64,000 nt of DNA from Polytrichum commune (GCA_950295325.1 OX485805.1:744501-808500); one strand, 5' to 3'; counted from the first letter of the stretch, positions 12,901 to 25,300 are shown. The notes: generated from the letters alone by a model not told the origin. Numbers and translations are program-made.

Positions 12901-15900
12901 ATCAAGTTTGTGAAATCTGCTGAGCTGCCAGCGTCATCATCCCCCATGGTGTGTTTCTCATCATGTTTTGATACATTTCCAATTTAATTGTCTTGTTCAT
13001 TTCATCGCACTTGAGAATTGGGTGATTGTGTTTTCAGCTCTTCTTCTAGGGTTTAGTTGTTGATCGACAAACAACTTATAAGAGTACTGTCAAAGGTAAG
13101 TGTTTTGGAGGGTGATTTATTAACTTAGTCCCTGTGCCTGGTGTAACTAACTCCAATCTAATTCAATTGTCAGTCTTGTGTCCCTTCTTCGATGCATCAT
13201 AGTATTTGATGTATAGTATGCCCCTGTAATGCAGGGAATACGCTGTCCCGAAGGATCTGTGAAGACAATACTTTGCTCTCCAGCTGAAGATTGAGGGAGG
13301 TGTTGAATCTCCTAATTTTGCCAGTTTGAGAAAGTGAGCAAGACTTCCAGGCTATGATCAAGCCTGCCAAGATTGTAAGTTTCTTGCTACACTGGCTGCA
13401 GTGTTTTGAATTGAAGGCGGTCTTAAAACCTGTGTCTTGTGTTGGCTTCAGGTTCCCAGGAATGTAATAGATTGTGGGGTGTATTTGAGAGTTTTTGTCC
13501 TCCTTGGAATCTGAAGCACAGTAGCTAATTTGGTCTAGTTTTCTTGTTCGAGCATCCTTGTGTGTTGGACTCTTGTGCTGTAATTTCTGCTGCGGCCAAG
13601 TGTGGATCCGTTCTATCTATGCATTGCCTTTCCTCTTAGGTGAGTAGTTGGAGTGTATGAGGACTTAGTCCTGGGTGTTTCTCTAAGGCTTTGTTGATGG
13701 CATCAAGATACAATAATAGACCGATGTGAAGATCTTGAATTCGTAATTTGAAAGTGGTCTTCCTGTGGATTGTATAAGGTTCATTTTCTGTCCAAGTACG
13801 ATAGTTTGTTTGATGTTTGGGGGCGCTCTTTCTTCGATTCATAGTGTTTGACCTAAGGTCGCGTCGCGCAGATTTGCTTAATTAGCGTCGAATACCAAGT
13901 CACGAGAAGATATTACTTTGCTGACCAAGTCAAGATTGAGCTTCCTCAGTGTTCTATCGTACTAATTCTCTACTGGAAATTAATATCACGGTTTCTGGCA
14001 AAATGTGGAATAAGAAAATTCTGGATAGTGTTGTGACACAAACATTGTCAGTACCTTTGGTGCAGCATCAGCATCAGGCACCTTACTCACCGTTGTGTGT
14101 ACCCTTTCTGATTCGATTAAAATTAAAGTGTCGAGTCTTAGAAATTTTGCAGTATAATGGCCTCAGCTTACCTGTTTGATTACTATTGATGGAAGTCTTG
14201 GTGGAAGCAGAACTGGTGGTATCTTCTTAGTCGAGTATGGGACGGTGGGCTTGAGAGGATGCGAACCTGGCGTAGCCCCATCACAGTGCAACACGAAGCT
14301 TGCAGCTATTTTTTTAATTTGTGCTTGAGGTGCTTGAGGTGCTTGAGGACTCTGTGATTTTTTGTTTTACGGCAAGGATATTTTGTAACCATCCAGCTTG
14401 ACTTATTGGTTAAGATTTACTGGATCATCAAAGTGATCTCTGCTCCTAGACCTAAACTGAAGTCTATGAAATTGATGAATATGCCAATGGAATTTCAATT
14501 CCATCTGGAAGAGATTATGCCCTCTACCCAAAGATTCTGAGGGTGAAGAACCACACATTCAAATACATCCACCTCATTCAGAAAATGTTAAATGGTCCAA
14601 TGGATTGTTTACCAAGTTACTCAATGATGTGCAGAATCTCTTTCTGATGAAAATCATGTTAGAATATGACCATTGGGCGCACCCACCAGGTCCAGCAAAT
14701 GACCATTGTGCAATACTTAGTTGCAATGCTCTCAAAATATGAGCTTGTGCTACTTTTGAAGTTCAGGGAGGGATGCAGCAGAGGGTACGAATGTGAGGGT
14801 GTGGTTGATTGTTAATGTGATGAGGCCTTGTTCTGAATTCCACCACTGCGTTGTATCAGACCTTATGTACTTTGTCGTCGTGAGCCAGTTGCTGCAAATT
14901 TAGGGTCTTAAAAATAGAGACCCAAGTACAAAGTCAGCTGCCTAAATTGTTGAAAATATTTTTGGTTATGTCAGTATTATTTGGTTTTCAGTCTTAGTAT
15001 TATCTGGCCAATAAGATAAGCCGATGCTTGAAGGAAGAGGGTTATGCTTGGCTTTATTTTTACGGATTTAGATTGCATAAATGACACTCATAATTATTGT
15101 TGTGAATCCAAGCATTAGTTTTTACAACATATTTGGGAATTCCCTTTTGTATTCTGATAAAGCTGGAGAGAAGAATTGTAATGTTCACCAGTCTGGAAAT
15201 TGTTTGAGCAGGTTTAGACTGCAGTGGAGTAGATGCAGGCTTATCGGTCGGTGACCAGTCCTTCCCAAGGATGCTGTTGCTTGTCTAATTCGTGTGCTGA
15301 GATTTTATAATCGGAAGCTCGAGTTTTTTTGTAAAGGATGGTACCACCACCTCGCTGGCAATTTTTTCTGTTCTGTTTGGCGAAGGCTGGGGATGGCAGA
15401 AGATTGAGTTCATGACATTAGACAAGATCGTGATGGCCAGATTTCATGGCATGCATTTGCTCCTAGGTATGTCATTTTAAATATCAGTTGGTCTCCACTA
15501 TATGTGATGTGGAGTTTGATTGTTTTGAACTATGATTACGTAGGTGATGAGATCTAATTGCAGACTTGAAATATGGTGAGACTAGGTACCATCTTCTTCC
15601 TTTGTCTCCTTGCATACGTATATTGTGTGTGTAGCTACGCATTCGTGAAGTAACAGAAACAATGCGAAGCTGAATAGTATAGGAAGCAAGGTGTTGAAGT
15701 TATTGAGTCAAGGTCCATCTGTGACCTCGTTTGTCTTTTAGCAAAGAGGTGAACATTTTTGAAGCACGTTACCTGGTCATTCCTGAAGGACATCAAAGTC
15801 ATGCCTGATTGATTGCTCCAATGTGGTGGTTGATTTGTCCTTGGTGAATTGAAATTCTTATCTGTGGAGCGCATGCTTTTTGAATGTATTCAAGATGTTG

Positions 15901-16767
15901 GTATAGCTATTTTCCAAATGCTTTCCACATTTCCTCCTCCATGTGTTTCAAAAAGTTATCAAGGCTTTAGAGGATCCCTAACAGGGGAGCTTGTCAAAGC
16001 CTTCGAAGAAAGAATAGGGCGTTTCTTGAATAAAACCCAACATTTGGCTTTTGTTTTTCCTACTTCAGGGTGTAGCCTAATCTCTCCTGGTTACCTTATT
16101 TCAAGAGTGAGGTCTGAGTACACATGCTATGAAACAATTTGCTTGAGTCTTCCCATTACCTCTGGAGATGTAGCAGAATCAAGACAAGGATCCACTATCA
16201 GGAACTTGTGATTTGTTTACTATTTCATTTTAGTTCTTGTATTGAGTACATAACTCTTAAAGCTTTGGATTAAGCATCTCTCTTGATTCTTACCTTACAT
16301 TTTATTCGTTACCTTTGTCTATAAGTGTTTTTTAAACATTGACACTTACAAGGATGTGGATATTCCTTGTCCAAGGGGTACAGTAACTGCAGGGTGAACG
16401 TAGTGTAGTTTTATAGATGGCAGCTTTAAGGTCTGTCCCTGTCTGTTATTTTGAAAGGCATATAAGATAAGAAAAGTTTATTAACGAGTTTGATTGATTT
16501 TCTGCAGGTCGACAGTGCTTGGGGAAATAACCTCAAAATTGGGAGAAGAGGAACATTCGACTGAGGCTAAAGGTTGTGAAAATGACAACAAGAGAGAAGG
16601 ATTGGCAGAGGGCAAGCAGGTGGTCATAAAGGGACTGGCAAGAAGTTTCATGAATATTTATGGATCCTTATTCCTAACGGCGTCTTGTCACTGAAGTTGC
16701 AAAACTATGCTTCAGCTCGATGGCTTGGATGATTTTTAGGTGAGGAGTGACCTCCACGAGACAGGCA
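12900..16767 (+). other. Probable promoter and multi-exon 5' leader of the 1,851-residue protein gene
   Basis: Non-coding stretch with several plausible splice sites on the plus strand, for example donor-like sequences near 13094, 13374 and 13639 and acceptors before 16508 (TTCTGCAG) and 16741 (TTTTTAG). A telo-box motif (TAGGGTTTAG) sits at 13047-13056, of the kind found near transcription starts of many plant housekeeping genes. The longest open frame here, at 15849-16211 (120 codons), resembles nothing I know. The leader interpretation is inference; a separate non-coding transcript is also possible. Confidence 0.35.
13047..13056 (+). promoter_or_regulatory. Telo-box-like motif
   Basis: TAGGGTTTAG, the reverse of the AAACCCTA core. 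It lies at the head of the putative leader of the large acidic membrane protein. A single short motif, so its function is inference. Confidence 0.35.
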
Positions 16768-19700
16768 ATGGAGCCTGTAGGCTTGGGATCTGTGGAGATG
16801 TGGAATAATCCGGAAGATGGAAGGTGGATCTACACAAAGACCATGAGGGTTGCGAATTTCATGTGGCAGATATGGAAGCGTGGGTTGTTGGGTTTGCTTC
16901 TTTTGTCATCACTACCAATACTACTCCCAGTGCTGTTACTAGCATTTGGTGTAGGTTTTATTTTCTTGCTTCCATTTCTTCCTGGGGTTGCTGCATATTT
17001 TGTTCTCTCCCGCAGATTTCCTGCATTGAGAATATCAGGTTGGTACAGGTATCTCACGTCCTACACACCAGGTTTCATAACACCTGCAGATACCGGGGTT
17101 CTTGAGGAGGAGAGGCCTGTAGTGTACGAGGATGATAATATACAACCTGAAGAATTGCAAGAGACTTCTGATGATGGGAATCAAGATTTTGAGGAAGAAA
17201 CAGTGTCTGATATGTGGAGCAAGCCAAACGTTGGAGGGGAGGGCAATGTGTTTCAGGAAGCTTCTGAATTGAGAAGGGTTCCTTCATTTAGACCTAGCCC
17301 TGTTGAGGGCGTTGATAATGTAGTGCAAGAGGGTGAGGAGCAATCCTTGTCTCCTGAGCAACATGATATTAGGTCAATTGAGGACGAAGCACGAGAGGGA
17401 ATGGATCATGAAATGGGACCAGAAATACAGGGTTTACATCCTGTTGAAGTTCTGAGCTCAGAAAACAGAACAGACAAATCTTCACCACAAGAGTATGCAG
17501 CAGCTGATGTTTCTTCTGAGCCTTCAATGCCAGTGGCAGACTTTCAAAGGCCATATGGTGGCCACGAGGTGGTACAGGAAGAAGGAAAGGAAGATGCAGA
17601 CCTGAGTCTTCCTGTTGATGATGTTGAGGACGAACTTGCCAGTAGTGAGGGTGATCAAGGGGATGAGGGAAAGGTTCTTCCACAGGAGGAATCTTCAGCC
17701 AAAGCAGATCTTCCTCCCCAATTTGAGCAATTGATGCCATCAGGACAACAACAGGAAGGACTTGATGGCAAGGATGTAGATGGAGAAGAAGAGCAGAAAG
17801 CTCCGACAGAGGAATCTCTGGCTGAAGCAGTACCTGCTTCTGATCATTTCCCCCCTCTGGAGGAATCATCGCTGTCAGGACAGCATGAGGAAGAACTTGA
17901 TGGCATGCATGCAAATCGAGAGGAAGAGAAAGATGTTGTTACAGTGGAGGACTCTCCAGTTGAAGCAGTTCCAGGTTTTGATCCTCCTCTCTCTTCTGGG
18001 CAATTGTTGCCTCCGAGATTGCAGCAGGGAGAACTTGACGACAAGGATGCAGATGAAGAGGAAGATAAGACAGTCCTCACAGGGGAGGCATCTCCAGCTG
18101 AAGATGCTGCTTTAGACTCTGATATCCCTTCCTTTCTTGAAGAATCCTTGCCGTCCAGACATGATCTCCCAGAAGAACTCGATGGCAAGGATGTAGAGGG
18201 GGAGGGAGAGAAGGCCCTTATAGGGGATGCATCTCCAGCTGAAACAGTTTCAAGTTCTGATCTTCCTTCCCCTTCTGAGGAATTGTTGCCATCAACACTC
18301 TGCCAGAAAGAGCTTGATGGCAAGGATGTAGAGGAAGAGGAAGAGGAGAAGGCTCTAACAGGGGAGGCATCTCCAGTTGAAGCAATTTCAGGTTCTGATC
18401 TTCCTTCCCCTTCTGAGCAATTGTTGCCATCAAGACTGCACCGGGAAGAACTTGATGGCAAGGATGTAGATGAAGAGAAACAGGAGAAGGTGCTTATAGG
18501 GGAGGCATCTCCAGCTGAAGCAGTTTCAGGTTCTGATCTGCTTTTGTCTTCTGAGCAATTGTTGCCGTCAAGACAACAACATGAAGAACTTGATAGCAAG
18601 GATGAAAAGGAAGAGGAAGAGAAACAGGAGAAGCCCCTAACAGGGGAGGCATCTCCAGTTGAAGCAGCTTTAGACTCTGATATCCCTTCCCCTTCTGAGG
18701 AATCCTTGTCATCAAGAGATGAACACCAGGAAGAACCTGATGACAAGGATGTAGGGGAAGTGGAAGAGGAGAACGCCCTTATAGGGGAGGCATCTTCAGC
18801 TGCAAAAGCAGCTTCGGACTCTGATATCCCTTCCCCTTTTGACGACTTGTTGCAGTTAAGGCCGCAGCAGGAAGAACTTGATGCTAAGGATGCAGATGAA
18901 GTGGAAGGGGAGAAAGGCCTTACAGGGGTGGCATCTCCAGCTGAAGCAGTTTCAGGGTCAGACCTTCCTACCCCTTCTAAGGAATCATTGCCGTCAAGAC
19001 AAAGCCAGGAAGCAGTTGATGGCATAGTTGCAGATGAAGAAGAAGAGGAGAAGGTTCTTAGTGGGAAGGAGTCTCTGGGTGAAGAAGTTTCAAGAACCGA
19101 TCTTCCTACCAAGAAATTGTTGCAAGAGGAAGAAATTGATGGAAAGGGTGCAGATAAAAAGGAAGAGAAGGATATTACTGGAGAGGAATCTGTGGCTGAA
19201 GCTGCCTTAGACTCTGATATCCCTATCCCTTCTGAGGAATCCTTGCCGCCAGCTCAACACCAGTATGCAAAAGAACTTGATGGCAAGGATGCAGATGAAG
19301 AGGACGAGAAGAAGGTTTGGAGAGAGGAGGCTTCTCCAGCTGAAGCAGTATCACCTTTTGATGTTGTCTCTGAGGCATTGCCATCCAAATCTGAGGATAG
19401 TGAGGCAGGTCAGGTAACCAAAGAGCAAAAGTCTATTGGAGAGAGAGAACCCTCTGGTGAAGAATATCCTATCTATGAATCTCCTTCTGAGTATGACTCT
19501 ACCCAGGAAGAGGAAGAAGGGGGACATCTTGAGGAAACTGTAGCCACTAATCTCTCTGCTGATCATTCATTAGTGCAAGGTGAATCCCATAAGCAAACCA
19601 GTGGTGATGTGGCAGAGGAGGAAGAACCAGCTCAAGATATATTTCATGAGTTTGAAAGTGAGAGTGAGAGTGAGAGTGAGGACTATTTTTTATCTACTGA

Positions 19701-22323
19701 AGTGTCCGTAAGTGAGGAATTTTTAGAAGCGGAATTAGGTTCAATGGATCCTGCACATCTACAGCCACCTGGGGAACAAGATGAACAAGTTCCTGACATG
19801 GAGGCAGAGCCTGAGGAACAAGAGGAGGGGAAATTTTTGGCTCAACCATCGTCAGCAGCTGAAACAACTTCTGAGGAGCTAGCTTCAGCAAACCATGGAC
19901 AATCTGATGACAATGTGTTAGATATGGAAGAGGGTGTTGAGGAATCGACTGTCGCAGAGTTTGCATCTGAGAAACCTTGGCCAGCAGGAGTACACAAAGA
20001 AACTGATATTTCTAAGCCTGATGAAGAAGAGGACAAGATGACATTCAAACAGCAACCTGCAAATCAAGAACTTGCTGGACCTGATTTGAAGCCTCTGGAA
20101 GAGAACCAGAAGCAGCTTGACATCAATGTGGCAACTGAGAAAGACGAGTTGGATAACTTGAAGGGTAATGAGAGGAAGTCTGAAAATGAGGATATTTCTT
20201 TGAGCAATGTGCCTTTGGAGGAATTAACAAGAGATGGTGACATAGGTTTTGCTTCTGAGCATCCCTTACTGTCCGGAAATGAAGATAAGGAGCTCATCAA
20301 GAACGAGCCATCACAAGAAGTTTCTCAGGAGGACAATATCAAAGCTAAGGACAGTGCTGGTTGCTATTTTGAAACAGGAGAAGAAGAAAAGAGCAAGGCA
20401 GTTACAGATATCAATGGTGAAGGAGAGTTGGCAGAGAAGAATGTACATGTGGAGGAACCAAAGAGCACCAATGACTTATCTTTAAACCTCGATGCTGAAT
20501 ATCCTACAACTTTTGCTGTTTCAGAGCAAACGTCAGATTCAGGCCCAACCATTGAGTACCCTAGAGAATGTGATAAAAAACATGAACCAGGAGTGTTTCC
20601 AGAAGATGCTCAGAAGGATACACAACCTGAAGTTGCGCAAGAACTAGTGACTCCTGAGGAAGAAGAATTTAACACTGCTCATTTCATGGAACAACAGGAT
20701 GACAAATCTCCATCACCCAATCCACCAGACATTGTGGAAGAGACAAGGGAAGAATCAACACCAGGAGGAGGATTGGGCTTGTCTGGACTTGCAAAAGAAT
20801 TACACGTACAGTCGGGTAATCTACCTGAACTAGAGATTGATGATGATGAGTCATTAAACGAGACACAGATTCCTGGTGGAATGCTTCTTCCTGAGCAGGA
20901 ACAAAGACAGACTGTGAAATCTTCTTCAGAATCCACTTCAAACATGTCCGAGGAACCTATGAGTCCATCAAAAATTACAACATCCAGAGATCAAGGCTTT
21001 GCAGAAGGACAACAACCAGGCCCACTGTCACCGCAATCAGCACCTAACAGTACAGTAACGGAAGGAGATGACTCACAGGATTCACCTTCTCAAGAATCAT
21101 CCCATGTAGCACAATCTCTAAGGCTAGAAGACAAGACACTTGAAGAAAGTGTGGCAGCTGATCAACATGAAGTCCACGTCAAGGAAAGAAATCAAGAAAC
21201 AGAGGAAGTGCCATCATCACAAGGATCAAATGTGGCAGGAGATATGGAGGTGTTGAGTGATGAGAAAACTGAGGAAAGTAACCCATCTGGGGAACCTACC
21301 TTGCTTCCTCAAAGGCGGCTCAGTTTCAGCGAGGCAGGAGATGAAGTGGCAGCAGCAAACTTGGGAGTCCCATTTTCAGAAGAGCACAAGGATCGTCAAC
21401 CTGATCACAAAGAATTGTCTAACACCTCAGAGCACGTGTGGCCATCGGAAGCTGAAGGGCATGGCTTGAATGGCATTCCTCGAGGAGAGACTGAGAATGA
21501 GGAATCTGTTGCAGATAATTCTACTAGGACAACGCGGTCGGAGGAACCAACCCCTGCACAAAAACCTGGCTCTCCTGATGCAGTTTCTGAACATCCTGAC
21601 CGTCCGGATCGCCCAGAAGATTGTCAAACTAGCTGCAGGAAGAGACGGGAGGACGAATCAAGGCCAGATGGAGTATCACCTACTGAATCAAGTTTGGAAT
21701 CACCTGCTTCTGAAGCAAGCACAGTGACGAATACTCCACCGTTTGAGTTCTTCACGCCCTCTCCATCTCAACCACAAAAATCACGCACAGTAGGTAGGAG
21801 GCTTTCAATTTCGAGACATAACCGTTCCATGAACCGACGCTCTGCTCCGGAGCTTGTGCGAAGTCAGACTTGGGCAGCAGACTCAGCGTCCTCTCCACCT
21901 CACGACACGTCGCGGGAGTTCAAGAAAGCCAAGTACATGGACCAGCCAGACATTAAGGAGCCAATGACTCGAACATCCTTGGCTTCGCGAGCACAGGGCG
22001 TGGAGGCTTCTGAGGGTGAGTTTGAGAATCTTTTGCAGTATTGGAAGGAGAAAGACAAAGCTACAAAGTCCCCTGATGTGTCACCAAATTGTACTCCTCC
22101 TTCAATACCATCTGGAGAAGTTGTATGTCAGGTTCGTGAAGAAATTAGTACCATCAAAAGGATTGTTGCTCAAGACATTCCTCCACAGGACTCTTTGTGG
22201 GAAGATGTGGAGACTCTTTCCCAAATTGTAGGCATACAGCTCCCAGATATGGGAGATGTTTCAGATCTGGATAAGGCGATGCAAGGACTGAAACTTTTAA
22301 AGAAGGTTGTGGGCATTACGTGA
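16768..22323 (+). CDS. Large acidic repeat-containing membrane protein (plant dentin sialophosphoprotein-like family)
   Basis: A single exon encodes 1,851 residues from the ATG at 16768. Residues about 39-80 are strongly hydrophobic and would form one or two membrane segments, preceded by a Trp-rich amphipathic start. Nearly everything after that is Glu/Asp/Ser/Pro-rich and predicted disordered. Residues about 327-875 hold twelve imperfect tandem units of about 45 residues built around ELDGKD, an acidic run, GEASPAEAVSGSD and LPSPSEQLLPSR. Near the C-terminus is a basic serine stretch (RRLSISRHNRSMNRRSAPEL). The last 63 residues (EISTIKRIV, then a second IVGIQLPD element, ending KKVVGIT) resemble the short C-terminal module of plant proteins annotated as dentin sialophosphoprotein-like or transmembrane protein. 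No enzymatic domain is visible and the function is unknown. It probably anchors a long acidic tail at a membrane. Confidence 0.85.
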   Translation: MEPVGLGSVEMWNNPEDGRWIYTKTMRVANFMWQIWKRGLLGLLLLSSLPILLPVLLLAFGVGFIFLLPFLPGVAAYFVLSRRFPALRISGWYRYLTSYTPGFITPADTGVLEEERPVVYEDDNIQPEELQETSDDGNQDFEEETVSDMWSKPNVGGEGNVFQEASELRRVPSFRPSPVEGVDNVVQEGEEQSLSPEQHDIRSIEDEAREGMDHEMGPEIQGLHPVEVLSSENRTDKSSPQEYAAADVSSEPSMPVADFQRPYGGHEVVQEEGKEDADLSLPVDDVEDELASSEGDQGDEGKVLPQEESSAKADLPPQFEQLMPSGQQQEGLDGKDVDGEEEQKAPTEESLAEAVPASDHFPPLEESSLSGQHEEELDGMHANREEEKDVVTVEDSPVEAVPGFDPPLSSGQLLPPRLQQGELDDKDADEEEDKTVLTGEASPAEDAALDSDIPSFLEESLPSRHDLPEELDGKDVEGEGEKALIGDASPAETVSSSDLPSPSEELLPSTLCQKELDGKDVEEEEEEKALTGEASPVEAISGSDLPSPSEQLLPSRLHREELDGKDVDEEKQEKVLIGEASPAEAVSGSDLLLSSEQLLPSRQQHEELDSKDEKEEEEKQEKPLTGEASPVEAALDSDIPSPSEESLSSRDEHQEEPDDKDVGEVEEENALIGEASSAAKAASDSDIPSPFDDLLQLRPQQEELDAKDADEVEGEKGLTGVASPAEAVSGSDLPTPSKESLPSRQSQEAVDGIVADEEEEEKVLSGKESLGEEVSRTDLPTKKLLQEEEIDGKGADKKEEKDITGEESVAEAALDSDIPIPSEESLPPAQHQYAKELDGKDADEEDEKKVWREEASPAEAVSPFDVVSEALPSKSEDSEAGQVTKEQKSIGEREPSGEEYPIYESPSEYDSTQEEEEGGHLEETVATNLSADHSLVQGESHKQTSGDVAEEEEPAQDIFHEFESESESESEDYFLSTEVSVSEEFLEAELGSMDPAHLQPPGEQDEQVPDMEAEPEEQEEGKFLAQPSSAAETTSEELASANHGQSDDNVLDMEEGVEESTVAEFASEKPWPAGVHKETDISKPDEEEDKMTFKQQPANQELAGPDLKPLEENQKQLDINVATEKDELDNLKGNERKSENEDISLSNVPLEELTRDGDIGFASEHPLLSGNEDKELIKNEPSQEVSQEDNIKAKDSAGCYFETGEEEKSKAVTDINGEGELAEKNVHVEEPKSTNDLSLNLDAEYPTTFAVSEQTSDSGPTIEYPRECDKKHEPGVFPEDAQKDTQPEVAQELVTPEEEEFNTAHFMEQQDDKSPSPNPPDIVEETREESTPGGGLGLSGLAKELHVQSGNLPELEIDDDESLNETQIPGGMLLPEQEQRQTVKSSSESTSNMSEEPMSPSKITTSRDQGFAEGQQPGPLSPQSAPNSTVTEGDDSQDSPSQESSHVAQSLRLEDKTLEESVAADQHEVHVKERNQETEEVPSSQGSNVAGDMEVLSDEKTEESNPSGEPTLLPQRRLSFSEAGDEVAAANLGVPFSEEHKDRQPDHKELSNTSEHVWPSEAEGHGLNGIPRGETENEESVADNSTRTTRSEEPTPAQKPGSPDAVSEHPDRPDRPEDCQTSCRKRREDESRPDGVSPTESSLESPASEASTVTNTPPFEFFTPSPSQPQKSRTVGRRLSISRHNRSMNRRSAPELVRSQTWAADSASSPPHDTSREFKKAKYMDQPDIKEPMTRTSLASRAQGVEASEGEFENLLQYWKEKDKATKSPDVSPNCTPPSIPSGEVVCQVREEISTIKRIVAQDIPPQDSLWEDVETLSQIVGIQLPDMGDVSDLDKAMQGLKLLKKVVGIT
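17745..19390 (+). repeat. Coding tandem repeat, twelve units of about 135 bases
   Basis: Imperfect in-frame array inside the 1,851-residue protein gene. Units begin at ELDGKD-like residues and end at LLPSR-like residues. Adjacent units such as those around 18300-18580 are the most alike, which points to recent local duplication, while the outer units are more diverged. Because the array is regular, long frames also stay open on the opposite strand at 17844-19112; these are shadows. Confidence 0.9.
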
Positions 22324-25300
22324 GATGAACGTATAATATAGGAGGAGGAAGATAGTAGGGAGCATATTCATTGCTCGAGTGTAGATTATAGCACAAAAGA
22401 TAGCAGGGAGCACAATAGCTGCCAATTGACTAAGACTATAGCATGAATATAGGGGAGGAGCACAATTTAGTTGCTCTAGTGTAGATTACAGCTTGATCAA
22501 TAGTTGTGTCCCACCTGTGCTACTTTTCAAGTGTACAGTGCCTCGAGTAAACAGATTACTGCCACCTATAGCACAGCCATGGAAGGTTTAAGCATGTTGA
22601 TCAAACCATACATTTTCCAAACTTGGTTTCAGAGCTACCAGACTTGGAAGATTGTCTAGGCAATGCGGAACTTTATTCTCTGATCAATAAAAACCTCCTT
22701 GATTGCTTGGTTGCACCTTCCAGTCCACTGATAAAGATTGCCTTGGACATTAAACTTGATACTGGTAGCTCTCACTCTTAAGGAGGTTGGCTTTAAAGTA
22801 ATCGCAGAGTCACAGGGACTAAGAACTGGTGTGAAGTTCGCGAAGTTTTACTTGCTGGGATTGGTTCTCTATACCTCACAAATCCAGGAGTTAGTTGTTG
22901 GAATAGAATCACTTGTTATGTAAAACAATCATCAATGTATTCACCCAGATGTGCATGCATGTGTTGGTGGGGGCTTGAGCAATCAACATCTCTAATGTTT
23001 TTGTGTTCTCTGATTTCATAATGTTCACTTGTTGACCATTTTAATTAACAACTTTACATAGTGCAAGATCAATGTTCAAGTTCCAATAGTGAACCTGGTG
23101 GAACACCGGAGGCAGATCTTCAACCAATATCTTCTCTACTCTGCAAGAGTGTGAATGATGGGGGATTGAGAGTTGGAAAGTGAATTGATGTGTAACCTCT
23201 GTTCCTTTGTGCTCAGTATCTTGAGTTCTCCAGCTCTTCATGGACACTCATCCACTCAATTGAATGCATGGGGAAGGGAGGATGTAAAGAAGTTGTGGAT
23301 TGACCATGCGGCAATAAATTTAAATCTGGATTTTCTTCCTCACTGTCATTGCCTGGAAAATCTAGGCATTTTAGGAATTCAAATTCTAAATTCTAAATTC
23401 TAGTAAACCATTCAGATAAAGTTAAATTATTGTTTGTGCCACCAAAACATCAGTAAGATAAAACAAAGTTTTTGTCACTACTGTAGTCTTAACCCACCTC
23501 TTCCTCTCGGTGGTGGAAAAGCGACACTTGTAGGCCATGATAGGACAAAAACCGAATTCTTCAACACAATGATAGGAATAGGTAACATCAAAGGATACAA
23601 AAACGAACATTGTCATGAATGCTTGGTTGCCATTCTTGATGGCAACTTTTCTGAAGACACCTGCCTGTAGCTTCAAATTCATAAATCTAAAAGATTTGTA
23701 AGTCATGGTATATTCACTATTTGTATTTGCATTGAAAAAACATATTAAAAGAGCTTTCGCCCATTTATTCCACACAAGACTTTCCTTCTCATAATGCTAA
23801 TTCAACAAATGAGCTCTAGACTTTCTGAATTATGTCATTATGCATATTTGGGTGAAATTAGTGAGATGTGTTGGTGCATTCTCTCACACAAATGTACCCA
23901 TGTCAATGCAATGTAGCGGTCCTAACTAAGGTAGATGAGGCTAATGTGGACACCTCCAGCTTCGTGGAATCATCCAACCGATGGATTCAAGCATTAGAAG
24001 CTTGAGCAAGTTAGCAATTGCAAATCATGACGAAAGAATTTGAAATCGCTGAAATCGGAGTTGAGGAAGGTGTTGATCAAGGCTCCATAATCAAAGATTC
24101 TCTACTTCTCAATGTGGTGTTATAATGGGGAACTCTTTTATTGTTCAATGTCATGTAAGTGGACAACATCATTAGCAGACTCTACATGGTCATTTGCCAA
24201 TGAAAACCAAGTTTAACGCCAATATTGGTTGTGTCATGTTTCTAAAGTGGTCACATGTAAGATAAAATATTGTCAAAAAAAAATTCATTTTAAAATATCC
24301 ACAATGCAAGTTGATTGGCACCTCACAGCCACATGCCTCCTCCTAATTTGTCCAAGTTGTAGACCTAATTTGTCCACCTCAGACACAAAAGTCAAGTATG
24401 TCATAGCTCATTGAATAATATTCCTAATTATGAAGGATGGTGGGTGCAATTTGACTTTTGCGAAGATGACTAACCAAAATATAATAAAGGCAACAGCTAA
24501 ATCACCATATATTACTCACCCACCAAATTAAAGCGACTGCACTGCTAATTAAGAGCCAAAAATAAGTGTCCATTTAAGGAAGCTACCCGATTTAACCTCA
24601 TCTATCTTGGTGCATTTCATACACAACCCCCTTAGGCTCCTGCCCTTCGGCAGGGAAGGGAAAGGGCACTTGGGCTGGTGCGTTACCCTACACATAATTA
24701 ATGAAGACAGCTACATAATGTTAATGATTTTAGTTTGCAATCCTAGCTCAAAAGGGAAAATGATATGTTGAGGGCAAAATAATTGTGCAAACTTGTAGAG
24801 AATACGAAAACACTTCTCAAACTGGATGTTGCTTTTTCTTCTCGACAAGTAGGATTCACAAAGACACTAAAGCCCACCCTCCACTCGGCCATAGCTGACA
24901 ATGAGTGTTTTGGGGAAAATAGACCTGAACCCGTTCCCAAGCTTCTTGTTCACTCAACAATCGAGTATAATTGCCTAGCGTACTAGAAATGAAAAATATT
25001 AACTCCTGGTGCTTTCACATTTGCCATTCTCTTTATCCACTGCGTTGCCACCTGTCCTAAACATGACTTTTCAAAAAAAAATTAAAGGTTGACTAGTAGT
25101 AGCAATCCACCAAAAAATATTAGGCAATCTCATTTTCTACCGATTGGACCAATACGTTGATGTTAGCCCATGCCTCAATAAATTAGAAGTTCTATAAATA
25201 AACGCATAAAACACATAAAATAATTAGAGTGGCAGCAATAAATTAAAGAAAAAAACATTCCAAAAATGTTCAGGTGGTGTCTCGATGACGAGTTTGTACA

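Noticed and set aside
14475-14650. Open stretch on the plus strand reading VYEIDEYANGISIPSGRDY and onward
   Set aside because: Protein-like in texture, but only about 60 codons, bounded by stops, with no splice partners and no family I recognise. Kept as part of the putative leader region.
15849-16211. 120-codon open frame on the plus strand
   Set aside because: No recognisable domain, and it lies where leader introns are expected. It cannot be supported as a gene.
17844-19112. 422-codon open frame on the minus strand, rich in Ser
   Set aside because: It is the mirror of the regular 45-residue coding array on the plus strand; the repeat period keeps the antisense frame open.
24630-24690. 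GC-rich hairpin CCTGCCCTTCGGCAGGG
   Set aside because: Resembles a terminator-like hairpin, but the context is eukaryotic intergenic DNA; no RNA gene could be supported.
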